From CAKZNE01 sp964485405 (GTDB lineage Bacteria > Bacteroidota > Bacteroidia > Flavobacteriales > Schleiferiaceae): a stretch of DNA of 64,000 nucleotides. The stretch is from contig CAZAJG010000001.1 of assembly GCA_964485405.1 (NCBI GenBank), forward strand, positions 130,516 through 194,515, in the 5' to 3' direction. Below the pieces are notes generated by a model that made no database searches, had not been told where the DNA came from, and saw nothing but the letters and a program-made list of their open reading frames with translations. The position numbers and the translations under genes were made by a program. Positions 37,001 to 44,672 of the stretch are shown here, piece by piece; the stretch's first letter is position 1; every line of letters begins with the position of its first letter.

Positions 37001-40000
37001 CCAAAGTGGAAGCGATAGCACGTACACCATTCAACTCATTGTTAGTTCGGCTGCGGGCTGTTCAGATACTTCTACAGAAAACGTATTAATTTACAGCAGA
37101 CCTACAGCCGATTTTGTGTTACCCACTTCCTCCTGCGGTCCTTTAACGATAAACCCAACAAACAGTTCAGTAGGTAATGCTTTGAGTTATGTATGGTCTG
37201 TTTCTCCTACTACAGATGTAGTTTTAAGCGGAGATTCTACAGCAAATCCTCAACTTGATTTTATCGCTCCTTTGTTTGATTCGGCCGTTTATACCATTTC
37301 TTTAAGGGTTATCGATTCTAACGGTTGTGCGGATTCAATAAGCTATCCGTTTAGTGTTTACCCAAGCCCTATTGCCGGTTTTTCGCCATCAGACACTTCA
37401 GGTTGCGGACCATTAAATCTTACTTTTAACAACACCTCCTCTTCAAGTGTAAGTGCTCAAGATCGATCTACGATGAGTTTTAACTGGACGTTTGGAAATG
37501 GAATGATTTCTACCGACTCTGTTCCTAATCAAACCTTTACCAACGCAGGAGTTATCGATTCAGTATATACCGTAGAGCTCATAGTTGCCAATAGTTTAGG
37601 TTGCTCTGATACTCTTGTGGATTCCGTTACCGTACATCCCAATCCTGTAGCTGAAATTGATACAGCTGGAATCATAGATTGCGCCCCGTTTTTACTTGAC
37701 TCAAACGCAGCAAAAGGAATCGTTTACAATCAAGCCAACCAAGATTACATTTGGAATGTTTATGATGGTACCAACGGCAATCTATTGTTTACAGCTAACG
37801 GTTATGATAGTCTGAATTACACCATGTTTGGGGATGACGATTCCGTAATTGTAGAGCTCATTGCTACCAGTCCTTTTGGTTGCGATAACGATACAGCCAC
37901 ACAAACCTTTTACACTCTGCCGGATTCACGGCCAGGTTTCATCATAGACCAGTTGTTGGGTTGTCATCCACATACCATCACAATTACCGATACAAGCAAT
38001 CAAGGCGCCAGCCATCAATGGTTCATCAACGGTATATTGAGTTCCACAATTGCCAATCCGGTTTTTACCTTAACCAATACAGCATTAAACATAGATTCTA
38101 CATACCGGATAACGCTGATAAGCACCGTATCCGGAAGTGGTTGTATTGACTCTGCCGTTCAGTTTGTAACCGTTTATCCATTGCCACAACCCTCCTTTAC
38201 CGCCACCGAAGTGTGTATCGGAAACATCACTCAATTTACAGGAACAGCTCAACCTATCGATAGCATTGTAGCCTGGCATTGGGATTTTGGAGACGGGAAT
38301 ATAGACTCGGTGCAAAACACTACCCACACGTACACAAGCTTTGGCACTTACACCATAAGCTTTACAGCAACAGATACACGTGGATGTGCTCAAACCTATG
38401 TAGACTCTATCGTTGTAAGACCTAACCCAATAGCAGATTTTGTAGCCAATGGAAGCTGCGGCCCAGATACTTTATGTATTGGTCAAAACTTTACCTTAAG
38501 CGACTCTTCAAGTATAGATGTGCTAGGCGGAAATATTACGCAATGGAATTGGGATATCAATAACGATGGCACCGTAGATTACACGACTCAAAACCCACAA
38601 CACCAGTTCAATGCACCCGGTTTGTATTCTATAAAACTAAGTGTAGAGTCACAATACAGTTGCCCAGACAGTATTGTACGTCAGGTATTTGTACAAGACA
38701 GTCTTGTACCTTATTTCACCACAGATACAACGGCTAACTGTGGTCCTTTAAACATTACGGTATTTGATTCTAGCACTGGACCTATTGATACTTATTTGTG
38801 GGAATTATACTCTTTGGATGGCGCTGGAAACCGAACCAGTATTTATCAGAGCAATCAACAAAATCCTAACCCCATACCGACCTTAATTCCAGGCTATGAA
38901 AGAGACACTACTTATATTTTAGATCTTACTATTGGAAATTGTTGTGAAACGGTATCTTTCCAAAGACAGTTTACCTTAAAACCACTCCCTGTAGCCAACT
39001 TTGCTATTCTTCCAGACGATACCGTTTGTATATCCGATATCGTTCAAATTCAATTGGATGGCTTAGTTAATGGATTACCAGACTCCTTGATCCTAGATTA
39101 TGGAGATGGAACACCAGTTCAAAATCTAACACAAAGTTTCCGAATTGTAGCCGGAGATACCGTATGGTTTTGGGGTGTACAATCGCACTCTTTTAGCAAT
39201 CCATCATTATCAGATACCGTGTATACTATTTCTCTTACGGCCCGTAACGAATGTGGAGATAGCACCGTTACTGCCGATATTTTAGTACTCCCCAATCTCG
39301 TTCAGGCCTTTTTTCAAACCAATCAGAATACAGGCTGCGAAGATTTAACCATTACCCTTACAGATGTTTCCTTTGGTGGAACCTATACTTCCTGGTGTTT
39401 AGATTTTGATACCGCAACCAACACATGCACCCAGTTTGCGGCTGTTGGCGATAGCGTTACCCATACCTACACCCAACATGGAACTTACATTGTAGCTCAG
39501 TTTGTAGAAGACGGCTGTAGTGCAGATACTGCTTTTACCACCATAAACGTTTTTCCATCTCCTACCGCTGATTTTGCTTCCAACACACAAGTTTGTCAGG
39601 GAGATACTATTTTCTTCACCAACTTAAGCACCGTAAACGTAGGAACCATAATCGGTTACTTATGGGATTTTGGTGATGGCAACACTTCTACAGCGCTAAA
39701 TCCAAACCATGTATACGATACAGCCGGGGTTTTTGATGTTTGGTTGTATGTAAATTCTGTAAATGGATGTACCGATTCTATCAGCTATCAAGTGAGTATT
39801 TATGATCATCCAGCGGTAAACTTTGGTTTTGAGAATGCTTGTTTAAATGAACAGCCTCTTCAATTTAGCGACTCCACCACGCTGCAGTTTGGAACTGTAA
39901 TTCAAACGGTTTGGGATTTTGGCGATGGAAACGGTTCTATTAGTCAAAACCCTACACATACCTACGCAACACCGGGAGCATATACCGTTACGCTACTCAA

Positions 40001-41180
40001 AACCAGCTCCAATGGCTGCTCCGATAGTATTTCGCATACGGTAAACATATTCCCTATGCCTACTGCTGATTTCAGCATCACCAGATTATCAAATGATTCT
40101 TGTGGACCCAATCAACAATTTCAATTCACTAACCTTTCCGTAGGTGCTCAAGGTCATTTTTGGGATTTTAACTTTAACAATCTACCCAACAGAGACACTC
40201 TTAGAAATATAAACTCCCCTACTTTCACTTATCAAGATACTGGTGTTTTTGAAGTTATGCTCATCGCTTTTAATGGTTTTGGTTGTAGCGACACCATGAT
40301 TCAACAAGTTATTGTTAGCCCTATTCCAGAAGCTAATTTTATAGCGGATACATTATCGGGCTGCATACCACTCACAGTAACCTTTAGCGACATCTCACAG
40401 TATAGCTTTAGTTCTCCAAGCAGTATTGTAGCCTGGCATTGGGATTTTGGAGATGGAAACAGCATCACTACAAACACAGACTCGGTAGTATATACCTACA
40501 ACCAACCCGGTTTATTTGATGTTACGTTAAGTGTGGAAACCAGTTTAGGTTGCACAGACACCGTTGTTATAGGAGGGTTAATTAACGCCTTACCTACACC
40601 CATACCTGATTTTATCATTAGCGAGCAAAATGCAAAAACACTCACCTTTGTTAACACCTCTCAAGATGTAGATACAGACACTCGTTATTTTTGGGATTTT
40701 GGAGATTTTGTGACCAGTGACGAGTTTTCGCCTACTCATATTTACAATATAGATTTACTGGAAAAAGACTACGCTTTTGAAGTCTGTTTAACCGCTACAA
40801 ATGCCAACAATTGCGACTCTACCATCTGTAAAATAATTGAGATTAATGGGTATCGCCTTTACGTACCCAATGCCTTTGCACCCGATTTAACCGATGTTGG
40901 AGATGGAAGTATTTTTCTCCCTAAGGGGCACTCTCTACGGGAATATCATTTAAGAATTTATGACAAATGGGGAAATCTTCTTTTTCAATCGACCAAACTG
41001 GATGAAAATGGAGAGCCCGCAGAATACTGGGATGGAAAAGGACCCGCTGGAGAACCACTGCCCATGGGTGCATATGCTTGGGTGATAGAAGCTCGTTTTG
41101 ACGATGGCTCAGATTGGCAAGGAAAAGAATATGAAAACGGAACGCAAAAAAGCTTTGGTACGGTTACCCTCATCCGTTAA
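31056..41180 (+). CDS. Giant PKD/Ig-like surface protein with type B T9SS sorting domain
   Basis: This 3,374-residue exported protein starts with a signal peptide (hydrophobic stretch at residues 9-23 ending near VKAQ). The start is a TTG, since no in-frame ATG lies between the upstream stop and this region. The body is some 30 PKD/Ig-like domains of about 90 residues, many ending in the conserved GC...D pattern. Canonical WDFGDGN motifs appear in the C-terminal third. Residues about 947-2295 are three ~450-residue super-repeats, with a partial fourth after them. The last ~110 residues (RLYVPNAFAPD to GTVTLIR) form a gliding-motility/CHU_C type B sorting domain for T9SS. A large adhesin or gliding-type filament is likely. 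The PorP/SprF-like gene overlapping its end supports T9SS export. Confidence 0.9.
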   Translation: MPSLPYNITKLLLLLWLLPMAVKAQTFTVSSTPATTGGVAYICLDDANTVTYTANYIFPYDSIVWIFTGGNISNDTGTGPIAVTYNTAGLYSTIARVYENGAVQQSQTYAIDVAQIAPISIFGLADTVCNGDTPFALTGIPVGGTFSGPGVTDNTFDPDAAGLGDHSLTYILTQGACSDTVTQSIHVLPSPNTILLAKGFPTTYAGVLTYSTCDTSNPYFFEFHSITDSNDYVSYTFEYGDGNSISGTTFPTAPTYISYTYGSTGLFTARLTLTGANGCTRTDVINVFIGVSPALGFTRSGTNSFCLPRVDSGYVEVCFNILNTASNDPSTVYIVQYNDGSAADTFYHPAPDSVCHRFYQGSCGFNATASNNSFEATITAINPCGSNAFSNSPIYISEPPSAEIAASERACVNDIVSIFDSTDTGDLVLSNGDCVNGNRLIWDISPNTFNLNGPASDMGFTFGNTDPAFWFGGAQTLDVTFTRSGIYTIRQIAGNSLQCGLDTAFLSICVDTIPTSGFELSDDTVCVGENVTAQFTGELFTLCDTVDLDWRIEPDTGVTYVASSPFDTTRIFSFSIEGFYDIILTASNNCDSVLDTLTVLVQGIPSATFPTDTAICGLTSLDFNQAHIQPSYFTNFSEITYFWDVTPATGWSFTNGTSDTSDYAAIDFTAYGAYQVMVTVTNDCGSFTDTMNVSLTEAPELIALATPFRDTLICPGTDLPFKATTTKGFGPFTYSWGSPSLGTVTNSDSIFLGNITQDTTLFVSVSDSLGCSDSATFTISVAPIPAVDAGNDITICYSDSVQLNAIVSGGIAPLTYLWTPDTGLSANNILNPWRSPLDTSVTYVLTVTDSLGCAYTDTINLGVFPLVNIDAGPDQILCINQGNELLTNGSPAGGTWSGAGISGGNTFDPVMAGLGIHPLIYSFTDGNGCDYTDTILMEVIQQPSLNFVVTPDSGCTDLTITISDSTGVSGHQWYANDSLFSVVRNPSLTVQNTSPDQDSIVAIKLVFTASSNCTDSLTQFITVFPKPNASFSLPSFICAGESIQPTQNSIHKAGATQFEWTVSSGAVSFSDSSLSVPTISFPDFQSGTDSTYTIQLIVTSVDGCIDTVSETIQVRSRPVANFSLPSAACTPLAMNPTNNSTGGSLNYQWTINPLTSVTVANSSSANPTFSFVTPVSDSIVYSITLFVTDSSGCIDSATQTYTTYPQPQLSISKSQNNGCHPFTLTITNNSTSGISGLPALTYAWDLGNGQTSTDTNVTTTYTNTGSQDSTYYIELIAINALGCPDTLVDSIVVHPNPIAQTNFTSFANCAPYIIDSAVVNAILFPDANLAYSWNVYDLSGALIAQYNGPNGMNHTLLVGGDSIYVELVATSPFGCVNDTSTQQLFYTIANPVANFSASPDTACSPMLLSLSDSSTAGVNHQWYVNDSLFSTLQNPQITLFNQSSTSDSTVNIKLVITAGSGCGDSITKQVVIQAKPNAAFTINGSICAGDSLQTMNNSTSSGVLNYVWSASNANITISDSSATQPTFTFPDNQSGTDSIYTIQLIAISSAGCSDTTSQTVTIYSRPVAGFTLPIASCGPLSISPTDTSSGNGIAYSWSISPTTNATLNGATTHSPQIDFTPPAQDSLVYTISLLLTDVNGCVDSFASNYSVYPVPTAAFTASVDSSCHPMLVTFNNQSSSNLSGQDRSSISFAWTFGNGTSSTDSVPLVTFNNTGVIDSVYTVQLIATNSLGCSDTLNDSIVVHPLPRAELNFTATANCAPFLIDTSVVSATLYPNANAIYTWNIYSTNGILLHQNIGADSLSYTISTGGDSVLVELVTSSPFGCTNDTSAQQLFYTIENPVADFVSSPDTGCSPLLLSLIDSSTAGVSHQWYLNGNPFSTNQNPQLNLINLSSTLDSVVIIKLVITAGTGCADSISKHVVIQPKPIAQFSIASSSCANDSLSTVNTSISSGTLSYLWSASSSAISFSNTNDAQPFVIFPDNQSGSDSTYTIQLIVSSAAGCSDTSTENVLIYSRPTADFVLPTSSCGPLTINPTNSSVGNALSYVWSVSPTTDVVLSGDSTANPQLDFIAPLFDSAVYTISLRVIDSNGCADSISYPFSVYPSPIAGFSPSDTSGCGPLNLTFNNTSSSSVSAQDRSTMSFNWTFGNGMISTDSVPNQTFTNAGVIDSVYTVELIVANSLGCSDTLVDSVTVHPNPVAEIDTAGIIDCAPFLLDSNAAKGIVYNQANQDYIWNVYDGTNGNLLFTANGYDSLNYTMFGDDDSVIVELIATSPFGCDNDTATQTFYTLPDSRPGFIIDQLLGCHPHTITITDTSNQGASHQWFINGILSSTIANPVFTLTNTALNIDSTYRITLISTVSGSGCIDSAVQFVTVYPLPQPSFTATEVCIGNITQFTGTAQPIDSIVAWHWDFGDGNIDSVQNTTHTYTSFGTYTISFTATDTRGCAQTYVDSIVVRPNPIADFVANGSCGPDTLCIGQNFTLSDSSSIDVLGGNITQWNWDINNDGTVDYTTQNPQHQFNAPGLYSIKLSVESQYSCPDSIVRQVFVQDSLVPYFTTDTTANCGPLNITVFDSSTGPIDTYLWELYSLDGAGNRTSIYQSNQQNPNPIPTLIPGYERDTTYILDLTIGNCCETVSFQRQFTLKPLPVANFAILPDDTVCISDIVQIQLDGLVNGLPDSLILDYGDGTPVQNLTQSFRIVAGDTVWFWGVQSHSFSNPSLSDTVYTISLTARNECGDSTVTADILVLPNLVQAFFQTNQNTGCEDLTITLTDVSFGGTYTSWCLDFDTATNTCTQFAAVGDSVTHTYTQHGTYIVAQFVEDGCSADTAFTTINVFPSPTADFASNTQVCQGDTIFFTNLSTVNVGTIIGYLWDFGDGNTSTALNPNHVYDTAGVFDVWLYVNSVNGCTDSISYQVSIYDHPAVNFGFENACLNEQPLQFSDSTTLQFGTVIQTVWDFGDGNGSISQNPTHTYATPGAYTVTLLKTSSNGCSDSISHTVNIFPMPTADFSITRLSNDSCGPNQQFQFTNLSVGAQGHFWDFNFNNLPNRDTLRNINSPTFTYQDTGVFEVMLIAFNGFGCSDTMIQQVIVSPIPEANFIADTLSGCIPLTVTFSDISQYSFSSPSSIVAWHWDFGDGNSITTNTDSVVYTYNQPGLFDVTLSVETSLGCTDTVVIGGLINALPTPIPDFIISEQNAKTLTFVNTSQDVDTDTRYFWDFGDFVTSDEFSPTHIYNIDLLEKDYAFEVCLTATNANNCDSTICKIIEINGYRLYVPNAFAPDLTDVGDGSIFLPKGHSLREYHLRIYDKWGNLLFQSTKLDENGEPAEYWDGKGPAGEPLPMGAYAWVIEARFDDGSDWQGKEYENGTQKSFGTVTLIR
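33894..37937 (+). repeat. Three tandem ~450-residue super-repeats in the giant gene
   Basis: Units start at 33894, 35238 and 36588 and are 1344, 1350 and 1350 bases long (448, 450 and 450 residues). Each has five Ig/PKD-like domains in the same order. Landmarks recurring once per unit are HQWY, ICAG/SCAN, YSRPVA-like, DRSS or equivalent, and ANCAPF. A partial fourth copy of the first domain starts at 37938 (HQWFINGI) and ends near 38190. Units two and three are most alike. Confidence 0.85.
38265..38293 (+). repeat. 29-bp exact repeat encoding IVAWHWDFGD (copy 1)
   Basis: This segment encodes the PKD core motif and is identical to 40425-40453 in the same gene, outside the super-repeat block. 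Confidence 0.8.
40425..40453 (+). repeat. 29-bp exact repeat encoding IVAWHWDFGD (copy 2)
   Basis: This is the second copy of the PKD core stretch found at 38265-38293, separated by about 2.1 kb. Confidence 0.8.
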
Positions 41181-42261
41181 GATCGGATTTGGAATATTGG
41201 CACTAGTCCTGGCTTTTTCTGCCAAAGGGCAAGATCCTGTATTCTCTCAATTCCACCTCAACAAAAATCACCTCAACCCCTCTTATGCCGGGTATACACA
41301 GGATTTATCGCTAGGAACCAGCTTTAGAACGCAATGGACACATATTCCAGATGTATTTAGCACCACCAGTTCCACTTACGCCAATATTGGTTGCAACTCG
41401 GCCCGTTTAGGTTTTGGCTTGGGCTATCTCAATCACCGGGAAGGAGAAGGATTTTTAAGAAATCAAAATCTAACTTTACAGGCCTCGGTAAACTTCCCCG
41501 CCTTAATGCCCCGTTGGTTATCTAGAAGGTTGAGACGAAAAAAGTTCCTTTTTGCCGGAGGACTCTCTTTAGGGGTTGGGCAAAAATCTTTAGACTGGTC
41601 AAAACTCACTTTTTCAGATCAATTTGATGCGTATTCCGGTTTTACCGGCAACCCCTCATTGGTGATGGCTAGAAACGATGTATCCAATGCTATATTTGAT
41701 GTAGGTGCGGGTTTACGTTTACAAGCTCCCTTTGGAAGAAAAGGAAGCTTCGTTTCCATCGGGGCTTCAGGTTTCCACCTTAACCAACCTGTAGAAAGCT
41801 TCTTTAATGTAGAGAATGAATTAAAAAGCAGATATACCATCCACGCTTTTGTGTATTTCCAAACTAAAAAGTTTGTGAATAACCCTGACTTTGTTTCTGT
41901 TGGTTTGATTAGAGATATACAGCAAACTTTAGAAACCAATACCATATTGGCTTATAAAGATGTAGGAAACAATATGAAAGCCGGTTTTGGCTTTAGGAGA
42001 CAGAAGTTTTTACCCGATTATAATGTGGACGCTTTCATCTTTCAAGGAATTTTAAGCTTTCGTCAGTGGAGTTTTGGTTACAGTTATGATTTAACTATTT
42101 CCAGTTTAGGTCCGCAAAGAACTTTTGGAACCCATGAAATAAGTTTGGTTTATCTTTTTAAAGACTCTGCACTTTGTGCTAGAAGTAAATCAGACGATTG
42201 CTTTTTTCTGAACGATGAAATACGAGAAGAGTTCAAAAAACTCTATTTATGGGATCCCTAA
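41131..42261 (+). CDS. PorP/SprF-family type IX secretion membrane protein
   Basis: This is an outer-membrane protein of the PorP/SprF family, 376 residues from the ATG at 41131. The signal peptide ends near FSAKGQ. DPVFSQFHLNKNHLNPSYAG follows, the N-terminal hallmark of the family. The rest alternates like a beta-barrel. The start lies inside the previous gene, overlapping its end by 50 bases in another frame, so translation is probably coupled. In Flavobacterium johnsoniae SprF is needed to export the type B-tailed adhesin SprB. By analogy this protein likely serves the giant protein upstream. An ATG 33 bases earlier would lengthen the N-region without benefit. Confidence 0.93.
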   Translation: MKTERKKALVRLPSSVKIGFGILALVLAFSAKGQDPVFSQFHLNKNHLNPSYAGYTQDLSLGTSFRTQWTHIPDVFSTTSSTYANIGCNSARLGFGLGYLNHREGEGFLRNQNLTLQASVNFPALMPRWLSRRLRRKKFLFAGGLSLGVGQKSLDWSKLTFSDQFDAYSGFTGNPSLVMARNDVSNAIFDVGAGLRLQAPFGRKGSFVSIGASGFHLNQPVESFFNVENELKSRYTIHAFVYFQTKKFVNNPDFVSVGLIRDIQQTLETNTILAYKDVGNNMKAGFGFRRQKFLPDYNVDAFIFQGILSFRQWSFGYSYDLTISSLGPQRTFGTHEISLVYLFKDSALCARSKSDDCFFLNDEIREEFKKLYLWDP

Positions 42262-42712
42262 AAAATAGACTTCAAGCTTTGATATTAAAAAAAAATGAAA
42301 TAAAATTCTTACATAATTAATTTACATTTTTTATATTATTATACTTGAAAATCAAACTATTATATTATCTCAAAAAAAGCGACAAAAAATTACACCCAAA
42401 AATCATTCGTCTACTTACTTGGAAAATCTAAATAAAGTTACTAATCTTTGCATATAAGTTTTTAAGACCATTAACTAACCATTAAAGATTGAAACTGACC
42501 AAAACCTTAAAACTTCTACCTCCTTTTTTCGTGAAGATTTTCATGTTTTTAAGCTAAGGATAATTCCTCTAGCCTAGGTTTTCTTTTGATCCTTTTTCGG
42601 AAAGTAGTTTTCTTAAACTCTAGCTCGGATGGAACATCTAGAGCGACCACTTTAGACGATTTTTTTTGTGTATAGCATCAAAAACACTAAAAGCTTTAAA
42701 AATTAACGCTAA
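42262..42712 (+). promoter_or_regulatory. AT-rich intergenic region, probable promoter and leader of the fibre/RHS operon
   Basis: These 451 bases hold no gene. The first third is very AT-rich. TTGG followed after 19 bases by TAATCTTTG (near 42420-42452) resembles the Bacteroidota promoter with one extra spacer base in the -7 box. That would give an untranslated leader of roughly 250 bases. The leader contains a CTCTAG...CTAGAG inverted repeat (near 42618-42643) followed 21 bases later by a run of eight T, which might form a weak attenuator. Confidence 0.4.
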
Positions 42713-44662
42713 ATGAAAACCAGAAACCTATCCTTCTCCATTGCCGTATTATGCGGTTTGTTTTCCAATCATCTTACTGCTCAATACACACAACCTGTTA
42801 CCATAACAACGGATACAGATGCAGTATTGAAGTTCATCAACGATGATGGCTCTTGGCAATACATGGAGTTCAACACAAATAGTCTCTCTCCGGTACGAAA
42901 TGCATACTTAGGGATTACCGGCAGTGGAAATTTTGTTTTCGCAAAAGAAAATGGAGGAAACTTTTACTTTACTGGAGGTAATGTTGGTATTGGAGCAACA
43001 ACACCTTCAGAAAAGCTAGAAGTAAATGGGAACTTATTAGTTGATGGTACGAGACCCATGTTTTTTGATCCATCAAAAGGGAGAATATACCTAAAGGGAA
43101 TCACAAACGGATGGAGTATGGGGCTTTTTGCAGATGAATCAACTGCTACAAACTTATCAGGATCCTTAGGAGGCTTTGGGATATACGGAACAACAGATGT
43201 AGTTAACTATTACTGGATAGGAGAATCGTTCTCCAATCCAGAATTTTTGGTTAAGCCCAATGGAAATGTGGGCATCGGCACGACCAACACTTCGGCTAAA
43301 TTAACCGTGGAAGGTGATCTTCATCTAAATGGTGACAGAGGATTTAACTTCAATACCTCCAAGGGAAGAATCTATTTAAAAGCTGATAATACAGGATGGA
43401 ACATGGGGCTTTTATTGGATGGTCCATCCGCTCTCACTGCAACTGGATCTTTAGGCGGTTTTGGTGTTTATGGAACTGGAGATGCGGTGAATTATTACTA
43501 TGTAGGGGAATCCTACGCAAACCCTGAACTTGCAATCTTGCCTTCTGGAAATGTAGGTATTGGAACAAGCTCACCGGGAACAAAGTTTGATGTAAAAGGA
43601 AACATAAGAACAAGACCTGGGAGTGGAGGAACAATAACTGTATATGAGGCAGATGGAACGAGAAAGAACAGACTTATTATTAGTGCAGATCAAGATGGTT
43701 CGGTTTTGAACTCAACTTACGGCACAGGTGGCTCGCAAGCCTTAATTTTTAAACGATCCAGTGTAGAAACTATGAGAATTGCAGACGGAGGGAATGTAGG
43801 TATTGGAACTACCAACCCAGGAGACAAGCTTGACATAAATGGAAACATCCGTACGAGTCAAGGCTCAGGAGGAATCTTAACTCTCTTTGACGATGATGGG
43901 AGTAGAAAAAATAGATTCATAGCCGGAGCGGATGCTGATGGCGCATTTATTTCCTCTAGTTATGGAAATACGGGAGGAACTTATGCTCTTAGATTCATGA
44001 GGGGTAATAAACAATATGAAAGTATGCGTATTGATCATAATGGTAATGTAGGTATTGGTAGAACCATACCAGATGCAAAACTGGATGTAGACGGCCAAGC
44101 AATTTTTCGAGCTCAAGACGATATCAATGCAATCTCAGCCCATATTAGAGCTTCAGATGGCGCAAACTCCATGACTTTAAGAGCTTACAGCGATCGAGCC
44201 GAAATAGTACCTCAAAACAATCGAGCATTTAGGATTAGAACAAATGACAACAAAGTACTTTTCCATGGTACAGATGGGGGTAATGTTGGTATTGGAACCA
44301 TTGACCCCGGCACTTACAAACTAGCCGTTGAAGGCCAAATAGGAGCCCGTTCCGTTAAAGTAACCCAAGCCGCTTGGGCAGATTATGTATTCGCTCCCTC
44401 CTATCAATTGATGCCTTTAAACCAAGTGGAAGCTTACATCGCTAAAAACCAGCACTTACCCAACATACCCTCTGCCAAAGAAATTGAAGAAAAGGGCTTT
44501 GTATTGGAAGAAATGGATGCTAAACTCATGGAAAAGATTGAGGAATTGACTTTGTACATGATTCAGCAGCAAAAGCAAAACACACAACAAACCAATATCA
44601 TCAAAAAGCAAGAGGAGCAAATAAAATCTCTCCAACAACAGCTAGATGCATTATCAAATTAG
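42713..44662 (+). CDS. Exported 'NVGIGTTNP' repeat protein with fibre-like C-terminal domain (copy 1)
   Basis: This 649-residue protein has a signal peptide ending near HLTAQ. The motif GNVGIGTTNP...KLEVNG or a close variant appears six times, separated by beta-rich segments as in tail-fibre-like beta-rolls. Two module pairs inside are duplicated (SKGRIYLK...GSLGGFGVYG and NIRT...GSGG). The last ~120 residues are the shared domain: GARSVKVTQAAWADYVF, HLPNIPSAKEIEE, then a coiled coil. The domain sits where peptidase S74 chaperone domains sit in fibres, but I see no S74 Ser-Lys dyad. It is the first gene of the array running to the window's end. Function is unknown. Confidence 0.8.
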   Translation: MKTRNLSFSIAVLCGLFSNHLTAQYTQPVTITTDTDAVLKFINDDGSWQYMEFNTNSLSPVRNAYLGITGSGNFVFAKENGGNFYFTGGNVGIGATTPSEKLEVNGNLLVDGTRPMFFDPSKGRIYLKGITNGWSMGLFADESTATNLSGSLGGFGIYGTTDVVNYYWIGESFSNPEFLVKPNGNVGIGTTNTSAKLTVEGDLHLNGDRGFNFNTSKGRIYLKADNTGWNMGLLLDGPSALTATGSLGGFGVYGTGDAVNYYYVGESYANPELAILPSGNVGIGTSSPGTKFDVKGNIRTRPGSGGTITVYEADGTRKNRLIISADQDGSVLNSTYGTGGSQALIFKRSSVETMRIADGGNVGIGTTNPGDKLDINGNIRTSQGSGGILTLFDDDGSRKNRFIAGADADGAFISSSYGNTGGTYALRFMRGNKQYESMRIDHNGNVGIGRTIPDAKLDVDGQAIFRAQDDINAISAHIRASDGANSMTLRAYSDRAEIVPQNNRAFRIRTNDNKVLFHGTDGGNVGIGTIDPGTYKLAVEGQIGARSVKVTQAAWADYVFAPSYQLMPLNQVEAYIAKNQHLPNIPSAKEIEEKGFVLEEMDAKLMEKIEELTLYMIQQQKQNTQQTNIIKKQEEQIKSLQQQLDALSN

Positions 44663-44672
44663 AATTACAGCT

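Noticed and set aside
33894..37937. Possible CRISPR or satellite array
   Set aside because: The repeats are coding, about 1.35 kb long and diverged. There are no short identical direct repeats with unique spacers.
32237..40000. Many minus-strand and off-frame ORFs inside the giant PKD gene
   Set aside because: All are shadows of a strongly repetitive coding sequence. The long plus frame with clear domains explains the region.
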